64,000 nucleotides of DNA from Methanosphaera sp. Lineage in GTDB: Archaea > Methanobacteriota > Methanobacteria > Methanobacteriales > Methanobacteriaceae. Every line of letters begins with the position of its first letter. Within the stretch, counting starts at the first letter, position 1. The notes under the pieces are model-generated. The model was not told the origin of the DNA. It did not search any database and worked only from the letters and a program-made list of their open reading frames with translations. The DNA is taken from the NCBI RefSeq assembly GCF_016282985.1, contig NZ_JAEELZ010000114.1, forward strand, positions 1 through 64,000. The letters are read 5' to 3'. Made by a program: the position numbers and the translations under genes. This document shows, piece after piece, positions 57,248-64,000 of the stretch.

Positions 57248-57907
57248 TTATTCTCCTCCTATATGTGTATAAAAATTGTTAATATTATTATTGCTGTTTA
57301 AATGAGCCATAACCCTAGCAGGGTATTTCCCATTAATTATAAAACAGTCTAAATGATATTTAATTAGTAATTTTGGTAAACATTTATCAATACAAGTTTC
57401 TTTAAAAAATAATAGATTTTTTGCATTAATGCTTTTAATTAGTTTTTTATTATTTGAAGAAATGTTACCTCTATATATACCATCTACATTTGTTAATATT
57501 AATAGTTTGGCATTTATTTTATTTGCTATCCAACATGCTATAGAATCACTAGTCACATCCCAACTGTGTTTTAAAGGATCTTCTTTTCTCATTAATTCAT
57601 AAGTTAATATTAATGGAATTTTATTAGATTTATGTATACTTTCAATCTCTTTTAAGTCTGTAATTGGGATAATATCTTTATTTTCATCTGCAATGAAATT
57701 TCCAATTATGTCCATACATTTAATTGCATTCCAATGGTTTATATCTTCAGAAAACGAATTTATTTTATTAAATTCTCTAATATTGTTGGCTAATGTTCCT
57801 CCTCCATTTACCAAAACTAATTTTTCTTCACTTTTGGTTAAATATTCACACAATTCCTTAGTATATTCTGGAAATAAACTACCTCCAATTTTAACTACAG
57901 TAACCAT
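57248..57907 (-). CDS. mfnE: Amino acid kinase family protein, probable MfnE of methanofuran synthesis
   Basis: This 219-residue amino acid kinase fold has [55 protein letters not shown] and [10 protein letters not shown]. The length and the HWNAI motif fit MfnE, which phosphorylates aminomethylfuran-methyl phosphate in methanofuran synthesis. Other small kinases of this fold, such as isopentenyl phosphate kinase or UMP kinase, are less likely. No other mfn gene lies in the window. It lies eight bases after the pth2 gene. Confidence 0.78.
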   Translation of the reverse strand: MVTVVKIGGSLFPEYTKELCEYLTKSEEKLVLVNGGGTLANNIREFNKINSFSEDINHWNAIKCMDIIGNFIADENKDIIPITDLKEIESIHKSNKIPLILTYELMRKEDPLKHSWDVTSDSIACWIANKINAKLLILTNVDGIYRGNISSNNKKLIKSINAKNLLFFKETCIDKCLPKLLIKYHLDCFIINGKYPARVMAHLNSNNNINNFYTHIGGE

Positions 57908-57915
57908 AATATAAC

Positions 57916-58254
57916 CTATAATAACTTTAAATGTCCTGTTAACTTATCTATTTCTTCATCAGATCCAGGACCCACACACAAACAAGTTTTAGTACTAGGT
58001 TCTATTTGTGTATGTCCTGCATCTGTAATTAATGAACAAGGTAAACCACTTTCTTTAATTATATAATATAATTTTAATAATTCTTCTTCAGAAGATACTT
58101 TTAAAACTACTTTTTTTTGTCCAAATAGTTCCCACTCTCTAATTTTTCTTTTATCTGCTTTTTTATAACTTTCGAGACAAGCATGGCATGCTTGGGCGGC
58201 TATTTTCCCTTTACCCATTTTCAAATCAGTTCTCATTACAATTGCTTGTTTCAT
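57916..58254 (-). CDS. pth2: Peptidyl-tRNA hydrolase, archaeal Pth2 type
   Basis: Pth2 recycles peptidyl-tRNA released from ribosomes. The sequence has [58 protein letters not shown] and the end [18 protein letters not shown], a complete Pth2. GAGGAAATAAA precedes the ATG. It lies 17 bases after the ycaO stop and leads to the mfnE-like gene. Confidence 0.96.
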   Translation of the reverse strand: MKQAIVMRTDLKMGKGKIAAQACHACLESYKKADKRKIREWELFGQKKVVLKVSSEEELLKLYYIIKESGLPCSLITDAGHTQIEPSTKTCLCVGPGSDEEIDKLTGHLKLL

Positions 58255-58271
58255 TTTATTTCCTCTTTGAT

Positions 58272-59465
58272 TTAATTAATAATGTATTTATCAGGTATTA
58301 ATCTTTTTCCGACTCTTGATTGATCAACACTATAAACTTCCATACCAGGAATAATTGACCTAACAACTGGAATATTAATACTTCTTGTTAAATTAACATA
58401 ATATGCATCTTTAATTCCGGAGGCTTCTAACATTTTCATACTTTTTTCAATATTTTCTTTGAATGTATCTTGTGAATAATCTTTCATATCATTTAAGTCA
58501 ATTTTTTCTTTAGATTCTCTAAACCAATGTTTATTGAGCCTTTTCATTCTTTCATAACCTGTTTCTCTAAGTAAATTTGCTCTTGTTGTATCTTCACGCG
58601 TTCCATGTATTTGTGTAGCTCTACTTTGAGCAACTTCTGAAATTGCTCTGATAGCAGCTATTTCTGGATTTAAATGAGTACCTATACCTAAAGTTAATAA
58701 TGCTGGATCTTTCAATGACAAGTCTTCGGAAACTGCACCGATGGTTGGAATATCATTTTCACTAGTTAGGTCAATTAATTTAATTGAAACATTTGCCTCA
58801 GTGAACTTATTAATTAATGATTGAATATATTCGTTAGTAGAATTATCACAGTTTATTTCTTTTTTATTTTCTTTAAATGCTTCAAATAGGCTCCAAGAAT
58901 CCCTTTCAACTACTTCCATCATTCCATGAAATATTGCTTCTTCTAAAGTATTTCCAGAAGCTAAACCGTTTGTGTTTGATAAAAATATATGTTTAATTTT
59001 TTCCTTGTTGTATGGATGAAAAACTGCATTTGAAGGAATAAATATTTTTTCACCTGTGATAACTGAATAACCTTCACTCCATTCAATTTCTTCATTATTA
59101 TAACTATCTTTTGGTAAAATTAAATCTTCCGGATTAATACAATCTTTTTCATCATATTTTTTTACAATGGTTTTATCATTTACTTGCATTTCAGCAGAAT
59201 ATCTTTCTACAGCTTCCATAATTGAAGATACTTTAGCATGTATTTCAGTAGGTCCTTTACCTGCATAAACACTTACAGCACCTTCTTCTGCTAGTGGACG
59301 TACCGAAGTAAAAACAGGTATTTTAATTCTATCTAAATGTGTTATATTGGAAGTTCTTGTTAACCCAATATCTAATGTGATTTTAGAAATTTTCTTTAAA
59401 GTTTCTTCTGGACTCATAGTTCTATGAGTTGATTTTTTATATGTAACAGGTGAATCATTTAACAT
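58272..59465 (-). CDS. YcaO-type protein for McrA thioglycine formation (methanogenesis marker 1)
   Basis: This 397-residue YcaO protein is methanogenesis marker protein 1, required for thioamidation of a glycine in methyl-coenzyme M reductase. Features are [71 protein letters not shown], and [18 protein letters not shown] with the ATP-binding Glu and Arg residues. It ends in DKYIIN rather than a Pro-rich tail. No adjacent TfuA gene is seen. It leads the minus-strand run to EF-1beta. Confidence 0.93.
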   Translation of the reverse strand: MLNDSPVTYKKSTHRTMSPEETLKKISKITLDIGLTRTSNITHLDRIKIPVFTSVRPLAEEGAVSVYAGKGPTEIHAKVSSIMEAVERYSAEMQVNDKTIVKKYDEKDCINPEDLILPKDSYNNEEIEWSEGYSVITGEKIFIPSNAVFHPYNKEKIKHIFLSNTNGLASGNTLEEAIFHGMMEVVERDSWSLFEAFKENKKEINCDNSTNEYIQSLINKFTEANVSIKLIDLTSENDIPTIGAVSEDLSLKDPALLTLGIGTHLNPEIAAIRAISEVAQSRATQIHGTREDTTRANLLRETGYERMKRLNKHWFRESKEKIDLNDMKDYSQDTFKENIEKSMKMLEASGIKDAYYVNLTRSINIPVVRSIIPGMEVYSVDQSRVGKRLIPDKYIIN

Positions 59466-59759
59466 TTTATCAAACTTCGATATATTATTAACTTTAATTA
59501 TTATTAACTTTGTAATTTAATTAGCTTATTTTTTTTTAACATTTAAATATATTAACACAAAAAATTGTTGATTAATTGTATTTTATAAAATTTTCAATAT
59601 CTGTTAATTTATTGATGGATTATGATGTAAAGTTTAGTAAAATAGGATGAGGTTTAAAAAAAATAATGTTTTCGTAGATAACTATGAATGTCTGAAATCA
59701 GTTATATTAGTTATAAAATTTAAACATAGTAATATCTGAAATGAAAGGAACGAATTGTA
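59466..59759. other. 294-base spacer between divergent ycaO and pepQ
   Basis: AT-rich spacer that should hold both promoters. It contains the short inverted repeat ATAACT/AGTTAT around 59678-59703 and GAAAGGAACG just before pepQ as ribosome-binding site. I see no RNA or small gene. Confidence 0.5.
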
Positions 59760-60761
59760 ATGAAAAATGAAGAAATTATCAATCAATTAAAAGATGAAAA
59801 TATAGATTCTATGTTTGTATACTCTCCGGAAAATATTAAATATATTTCTGGTTTTTATCCTTCTAGTTTTGCATATTTGATTATTCAGGATGAACCAATT
59901 TTATATGTGAATAGTATTGATAAAGAATCTGCTGAAGAAAATGCATTAATAGAAACTAGGGATATTGTTAAATTATCTGAAGTAAAAGAATTATTAAATG
60001 GAGTTATTGCAGTAGAAAGTTCTTTAGAATTTGATCTAGTAAAACGTTTATCGGATGATATTTCTTCTATAAGAACATCAAATGTATTTGTTGATAAAAG
60101 AAAAACAAAAACAAAAGAAGAAATGACCAATATTAAAAATTCAATAGGTATTGCAGAAAATGCTATTAAAGAAATAGACTTTTCCAGTACAGAAAAATAT
60201 GCTGCTGCTTCATTAGAATTTGACATGACTATTAATGGTTCAATTAAACCTGCATTTGATACAATTGTAGCTTCTGGAAAACGTTCTAGTTCACCCCATT
60301 CTGAAACGTCTATGAATCGTGTTGAAACTCCAATAGTGGTGGATTGGGGTGCTAAATATGATTATTATTGTTCTGATATCACTAGGACATTTATTGATTC
60401 AGAACGTCAGGAAGAAATATGGAATATTGTTTTAGAAGCACAAAAAGCTGCTATAAATACAATTTCTCCAGGCGTATCTTATGCAGAAGTAGATAATGCT
60501 GCACGTGACGTTATTTCAGAATATGGATATGGTGAATATTTTATTCATAGTACTGGTCATGGGTTTGGTTTAGATATTCATGAAGATCCGGTTATTTCTA
60601 ATAAAGTCGAAGGAATTTTGGAAGAAAATATGGTTATCACAGCCGAACCTGGAATTTATATACCTGGAGAATTTGGTGTGAGGATAGAAGATGATATTCT
60701 GGTTAAAAAGAATAGTCAAGTTTTAACATCCTTAGATAAAAAATTAGATTTTACTTTATAA
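59760..60761 (+). CDS. pepQ: Xaa-Pro dipeptidase (M24B peptidase)
   Basis: This 333-residue metal-dependent peptidase of the pita-bread fold cleaves dipeptides with C-terminal proline. The N-domain ends near residue 115. The catalytic domain has VVDWGAKYDYYCSDITRTF with two metal Asp, STGHGFGLDIHEDP with the metal His, ITAEPGIYIPG and FGVRIEDDILV with the metal Glu residues. GAAAGGAACG precedes the ATG. It is followed by pilus-like genes 64 bases later. Confidence 0.93.
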   Translation: MKNEEIINQLKDENIDSMFVYSPENIKYISGFYPSSFAYLIIQDEPILYVNSIDKESAEENALIETRDIVKLSEVKELLNGVIAVESSLEFDLVKRLSDDISSIRTSNVFVDKRKTKTKEEMTNIKNSIGIAENAIKEIDFSSTEKYAAASLEFDMTINGSIKPAFDTIVASGKRSSSPHSETSMNRVETPIVVDWGAKYDYYCSDITRTFIDSERQEEIWNIVLEAQKAAINTISPGVSYAEVDNAARDVISEYGYGEYFIHSTGHGFGLDIHEDPVISNKVEGILEENMVITAEPGIYIPGEFGVRIEDDILVKKNSQVLTSLDKKLDFTL

Positions 60762-60825
60762 TTTTTTTCTTTTTTAGAAAGAGTTATATATTACTTTTTT
60801 TAAATATTTTCATAATTACTAAATT

Positions 60826-61749
60826 ATGTTTAATAAAATACTCAATATATTAAAAATTTATATAAATCATTTTCTTTCTGAAAATTCAATTATTTATATT
60901 CAAAGAAAGTTAATTGGTGCAGATATCTTTCTTAAAACTGATGATGTTTTGGTTTTAATAATTGTTTTAATGATTTTTATTTTAATAATTTCTATGGTTC
61001 TATTTTTATTTTTAAATATCTCTTTATTGTTTTCTTTAATGTTAACAATAATGGTGCCAATTTTATTTTCATCATATGTTTATTATAAAAATGAAAAACG
61101 TTTAGAACAGATAGAATTAGATTTGCCTGATTATATTCGCCAATTATCTGCTTTAATTAAAGTTGGTTATGGTATAGAATCAGCATTTAGTGAACTTTCT
61201 AAAACGATGCATAATTCATTAAATGATGAAATAAAACGGGCTTTATTAGAAACTAGTTTTGGAAAACCATTTAATGAATCATTAATGGATATTGCATATA
61301 GAAATAACTCAGAAAATTTGAAACATACCTTTCAGATCATAATTTATAGTAAAGAATCTGGTGGGAATATATCGGATATATTGGATTCTATTTCAAATGA
61401 CCTGAATGATATAATAATGTTAAGGAAAGAACGAAAAGCTAGTGTTATGATGTCTGTAATGTTTTTATTGATTTCTTCAATCATTGCAACTCCTTTTGCA
61501 CTAGGTATGATAAGATTATATTCAGAATACATTGGATTGATGGGTCGTATGAATCCATTAGATGCTGTGATTCCGATTGCAAGTATGGGGTATGTCTTAA
61601 TTCAATCGGTTCTGGTTTCATTATTGATTGGAATAGTTCTTTATTCTAACAGTAAAAAAGGCATTAAATATATTTTAGTTATTGTTCCATTTTCGTTAAT
61701 TGTTTATTATTGTTCACAGTTTTTATTTAAAGGAATTTTAGGGGTGTAA
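60826..61749 (+). CDS. Second type II secretion/Tad-like platform protein (TadB-like)
   Basis: This 307-residue protein has two N-terminal hydrophobic segments (about 40-85), then the cytoplasmic F domain with LPDYIRQLSALIKVGYGIESAF and KHTFQIIIYSKESGGNISDIL, and three or four C-terminal helices. It is of the same family as the 52186 protein but distinct. A class III prepilin follows four bases after its stop. No strong ribosome-binding site precedes the ATG. The unit is separated from the ATPase by 6 kb. Confidence 0.85.
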   Translation: MFNKILNILKIYINHFLSENSIIYIQRKLIGADIFLKTDDVLVLIIVLMIFILIISMVLFLFLNISLLFSLMLTIMVPILFSSYVYYKNEKRLEQIELDLPDYIRQLSALIKVGYGIESAFSELSKTMHNSLNDEIKRALLETSFGKPFNESLMDIAYRNNSENLKHTFQIIIYSKESGGNISDILDSISNDLNDIIMLRKERKASVMMSVMFLLISSIIATPFALGMIRLYSEYIGLMGRMNPLDAVIPIASMGYVLIQSVLVSLLIGIVLYSNSKKGIKYILVIVPFSLIVYYCSQFLFKGILGV

Positions 61750-61753
61750 TATT

Positions 61754-61939
61754 ATGAATGATGTATCAGGTCAAGTGTCCACAGAATTGATCTTGTTAAT
61801 GGCATGTATTTTAATGATAGTTTTAGCAGCGGTTTCTATTTATAGCGATTATTTGGAAGAATTTACTTTTGAAATTAATAATACAGAGTTAAGTATATTA
61901 GAAAATAAAATTGATAAAATTAGTGAAATATTAAATTAA
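61754..61939 (+). CDS. Small class III signal peptide prepilin
   Basis: This 61-residue protein has the archaeal class III (EppA-type) motif SGQVSTELILL, with cleavage expected between G6 and Q7. A single hydrophobic helix follows (about 12-30), then an acidic tail ending in a coiled-coil-like stretch. Such proteins are the pilins of archaeal pili. GGGGTGTAATATT precedes the ATG, and the gene is 4 bases after the TadB-like gene. Confidence 0.87.
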   Translation: MNDVSGQVSTELILLMACILMIVLAAVSIYSDYLEEFTFEINNTELSILENKIDKISEILN

Positions 61940-61957
61940 AGAAGGGGAAGAGTAGGT

Positions 61958-62683
61958 TTATTCTTTTAAAAATTGGTCAACTAAATTTCTAGTTTCATTA
62001 AAAGCTGCAACATCCACATGTTGAGGAAGACTACCTAATTCACCTTCTACATTTTTCAATATTCCTTCTCCAGCACCGAGGAACATTCCTTCACTACTAA
62101 TTCCCATAAAGGCACTAGGTGGTAACAAAGCTACGGCAACTTTATCATTATCTTTGACAGTTAAATCGTTGGTTATAACAGTTATTGCACGTTTACCTAA
62201 ATTAACATTACATACCATTAATGTATCTGTATTTGGGTGTTTACTTACACTAACTAATTCTCCTACTTTAATGTCCACTCCAATAACAGGATCATCTATT
62301 TCACCTAACATTAATCTATCAGGTAATCCTCTTATCGTGTTGAAAAAGAATTTCATTTTAGATAATGGTAATTCTAATTTTTCTCTATCTTCACGATTTA
62401 GTTCAGATAAGAATTTTTTTGAATAATCTTCTCCACCAAGATTTTCAATTATGTCATCTACATCAGACAATAACTTTTCCATTTGAGGTGTTTTTGATAA
62501 TTCCTGTGGAGTAATGTAAGAATAGTACATAGTCTGAATTTCGGGGTTCATATTTTTTGCAATTAATTTTACTTGTTTCTTATTCCATGAACCTCTTAAA
62601 TTTGATCCTTCAATTACTCTAATAAATTGTTCTATTGCTTTTTCTGCTACTTTTAATCTATAATCTTTACTAGTGTCCCACAT
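61958..62683 (-). CDS. Protein with C-terminal tRNA-binding (EMAP/Trbp111-like) OB domain
   Basis: The 241-residue protein has an N-terminal helical region (about 1-130) and a C-terminal OB domain (about 135-241) with [31 protein letters not shown] and the partner [25 protein letters not shown], as in the tRNA-binding domain of EMAPII and MetRS beta. It could deliver tRNA to a synthetase. I chose the ATG at 62683 behind AGGGGATAAT; an in-frame start 13 codons earlier is unlikely. Confidence 0.85.
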   Translation of the reverse strand: MWDTSKDYRLKVAEKAIEQFIRVIEGSNLRGSWNKKQVKLIAKNMNPEIQTMYYSYITPQELSKTPQMEKLLSDVDDIIENLGGEDYSKKFLSELNREDREKLELPLSKMKFFFNTIRGLPDRLMLGEIDDPVIGVDIKVGELVSVSKHPNTDTLMVCNVNLGKRAITVITNDLTVKDNDKVAVALLPPSAFMGISSEGMFLGAGEGILKNVEGELGSLPQHVDVAAFNETRNLVDQFLKE

Positions 62684-62874
62684 ATTATCCCCTATATGTT
62701 CTATGTTTAAAAAAAAATTCAAAAAATAATTTAATTTGCTATTAAAATATTTTGTATTTATTCTAATTTATTTCTTTCTAATTCTTGAATTTTATTTAGA
62801 TGTTTATTAAATATATGATTTCTAAATAAAAAAATAAATTTATATAATATGTTTAACATATAATAAATAGATTA

Positions 62875-62897
62875 GAAATTATTATTTTAATAATTTC
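62875..62897. promoter_or_regulatory. Perfect palindrome upstream of the PRC-barrel gene
   Basis: GAAATTATTA and TAATAATTTC form a 10-bp perfect inverted repeat around TTT, 90 bases before the gene. TATA-like DNA lies both upstream (62841-62850) and downstream (62936-62946), so the palindrome could be an operator or the start of a leader hairpin. Confidence 0.4.
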
Positions 62898-62987
62898 AAT
62901 TAAGGATATTAGACCTTTTTAACGATTATTGAAGACTTATAAAAGACGTATCATTAATTACATTGAAATAAAACATTTGGTGATAAT

Positions 62988-63365
62988 ATGGTAAATTTAT
63001 CTACATTTTACGATTTAAATATTTACAATACTGAAGGAAAATTTATAGGAAGAGTAAACGAAGTAGTTTTAAACATCAAAAAAGGAAGAATTTCATTTTT
63101 CAAAACTAAAGCATTAACAGAAGACAATAGGAATGTAGGTTTAAAAGATGTTTTCAGAAATTCATTAAGATTAGTGCCTGAAGAAGAAGATGTTAATCCA
63201 GTGAGAACTGAAGGTATAATTGATATCCCATATGAAGTTGTTACTGCAGTGGGAGATGTTATATTGGTAGATCAAGATAAGTTTACACAATACCAATCAT
63301 CTAATCAAAATAAAATTAATGCACAAAAAAGAACTGTTGTTAAAAAACCAGTTATGAAATCTTAG
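62988..63365 (+). CDS. PRC-barrel domain protein
   Basis: This 125-residue protein has a PRC-barrel beta domain (about 1-90) with FYDLNIYNTEGKFIGRVNEVVLN and IPYEVVTAVGDVILVD, and a basic, polar tail of about 25 residues (QNKINAQKRTVVKKPVMKS). PRC barrels occur in RNA-maturation (RimM) and photosynthetic proteins; archaeal single-domain forms are of unknown role. GGTGATAAT precedes the ATG. The aspartate dehydrogenase gene begins 12 bases later. Confidence 0.88.
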   Translation: MVNLSTFYDLNIYNTEGKFIGRVNEVVLNIKKGRISFFKTKALTEDNRNVGLKDVFRNSLRLVPEEEDVNPVRTEGIIDIPYEVVTAVGDVILVDQDKFTQYQSSNQNKINAQKRTVVKKPVMKS

Positions 63366-63377
63366 TGGAGATTGTTG

Positions 63378-64000
63378 ATGAAAATAGGGATTATGGGTTG
63401 TGGATCTATTGCAAAGACATTAGTAAATTTCAAATTAAATAATAAACTAAATGTTGATCTTGCATATTTCTATGATTTAAACTTGGATAATGCGAAAAAA
63501 TTGGCTCAACAAGTTGATGCTAAAGTTTCTGATTCATTGGAAGATTTAATAGAAAATTCAGATTTAATTTTGGAATCTGCATCACAAGGGGCTGTACGTA
63601 ATTCTATTCCTCAAGTTCTTGAAAATGGTACAAACGTAGTTATTATGAGTGTTGGTGCATTATTGGATGAAGATTTTAGATTAAACTTAGAGTCCATAGC
63701 TAAAAAAAATGGTGCTAAAATATATTTACCAACTGGTGCTATAACTGGAATTGACACAGTTAAAGCTGCAAAATTAGGTGAAATTGAATCAGTAACATTA
63801 ATTACTAGAAAACCTCCTCTATCTTTAGGTTTAGAATTAGAGGGGGATGATGAAATAATTATATTTTCTGGAAAAGCATCTGAAGCAGTTAATAAGTTTC
63901 CAAAAAATATTAATGTTTCTTCAACTCTAAGTTTAGCTTCGGGTATGGATGCTGATGTAAAAATAATTGCTGATCCTAAAATTTCAAGAAATACTCATGA
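63378..64000 (+). CDS. nadX: L-aspartate dehydrogenase (partial, runs off the window)
   Basis: The first 207 codons of an NAD(P)-dependent aspartate dehydrogenase, which makes iminoaspartate for NAD synthesis in archaea. It begins MKIGIMGCGSIAKTLVNF (Rossmann motif), with ADLILESASQGAVR-like sequence LILESASQGAVRN, VVIMSVGALLDEDF, and LPTGAITGIDTVKAAKLG. The homology runs to the end of the window, where the frame is still open. GTGGAG about seven bases upstream supports the ATG at 63378. Confidence 0.88.
   Translation, partial: MKIGIMGCGSIAKTLVNFKLNNKLNVDLAYFYDLNLDNAKKLAQQVDAKVSDSLEDLIENSDLILESASQGAVRNSIPQVLENGTNVVIMSVGALLDEDFRLNLESIAKKNGAKIYLPTGAITGIDTVKAAKLGEIESVTLITRKPPLSLGLELEGDDEIIIFSGKASEAVNKFPKNINVSSTLSLASGMDADVKIIADPKISRNTH

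Noticed and set aside
59630-59700. ATGATGT with later CTGA before pepQ, considered as a C/D sRNA
   Set aside because: Box C is not canonical, guide lengths do not fit and no closing stem is seen.

Overview
The window is from a very AT-rich methanogenic archaeon of the order Methanobacteriales. Methanosphaera is my first guess and Methanobrevibacter the alternative; I cannot fix the genus without a search. The archaeal assignment rests on the proteasome-activating nucleotidase PAN, SRP19, archaeal EF-1beta, L37e, an Sm-like protein, aMBF1, Trm56, Pth2, pantoate kinase, the ArfB and ArfC enzymes, and a C/D-box methylation-guide RNA. The methanogen assignment rests on the YcaO protein of the McrA thioglycine type, MtxX, and an MfnE-like kinase. 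The order is suggested by a pseudomurein-type cluster of an MraY-like transferase and three Mur-type ligases. Many starts are TTG or GTG behind clear Shine-Dalgarno sequences. Many plus-strand genes end just before a short ATC plus 7-10 T motif.

Layout. 1-1773: a lone TnpB-type gene between imperfect inverted repeats. 2096-7854: cell-wall cluster. 8046-10202: two membrane-anchored exported proteins of unknown function and a DUF356-like protein. 10213-12266: aMBF1 (minus), PAN and a C/D-box sRNA. 12302-16743: cbiJ, a Ca2+-type P-ATPase and a UPF0146 protein (minus), then a GNAT acetyltransferase. 17097-22599: carA, carB and an amidohydrolase. 22607-25241: thioesterase, small membrane protein and glmS (minus). 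25416-27105: purC-purS-purQ. 27240-30492: SUMT, hemD, SRP19 and a DHH phosphoesterase. 30655-33088: a winged-helix regulator with a palindrome in its promoter, pantoate kinase (minus), PHP hydrolase.

33102-38439: a long minus-strand group (arfC, small unknown protein, tatD, uppS, mtxX, hemL, cbiC). 38713-41217: Ski2-like helicase with zinc-binding ends. 41218-42404: arfB and a PUA protein (minus). 42683-43328: Sm-like protein and L37e, separated by a run of stem-loops. 43623-45329: pycB. 45343-47817: overlapping larC, queC and a DUF2284 protein (minus). 48070-49938: unknown protein, cobS, trm56. 50009-54394 (minus): inositol-phosphate synthase, YhaM-like OB-HD nuclease, and a Tad/type IV pilus-like membrane protein and ATPase. 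54483-59465: methyltransferase, TctA-family membrane protein, EF-1beta, a 54-residue zinc ribbon, mfnE-like kinase, pth2, ycaO. 59760-61939: Xaa-Pro dipeptidase, a second pilus-type membrane protein and a 61-residue class III prepilin. 61958-64000: tRNA-binding-domain protein, PRC-barrel protein and the start of an aspartate dehydrogenase gene.

Themes. Cell-envelope supply is well represented: GlmS for amino sugar, UppS for lipid carrier, an MraY-like transferase and peptide ligases. Tetrapyrrole synthesis, for corrinoids and probably F430, is spread over six genes: hemL, hemD, SUMT, cbiJ, cbiC and cobS. ArfB and ArfC serve riboflavin and F420 synthesis. The observations most worth following are a TM-plus-POTRA-like protein beside the wall cluster (FtsQ/DivIB-like layout), the TnpB lacking the usual RuvC-II glutamate and zinc finger, the C/D sRNA with a plausible 23S target, the pilus genes split over two loci, and the regulator's operator-like palindrome. 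I saw no CRISPR array, tRNA or rRNA.
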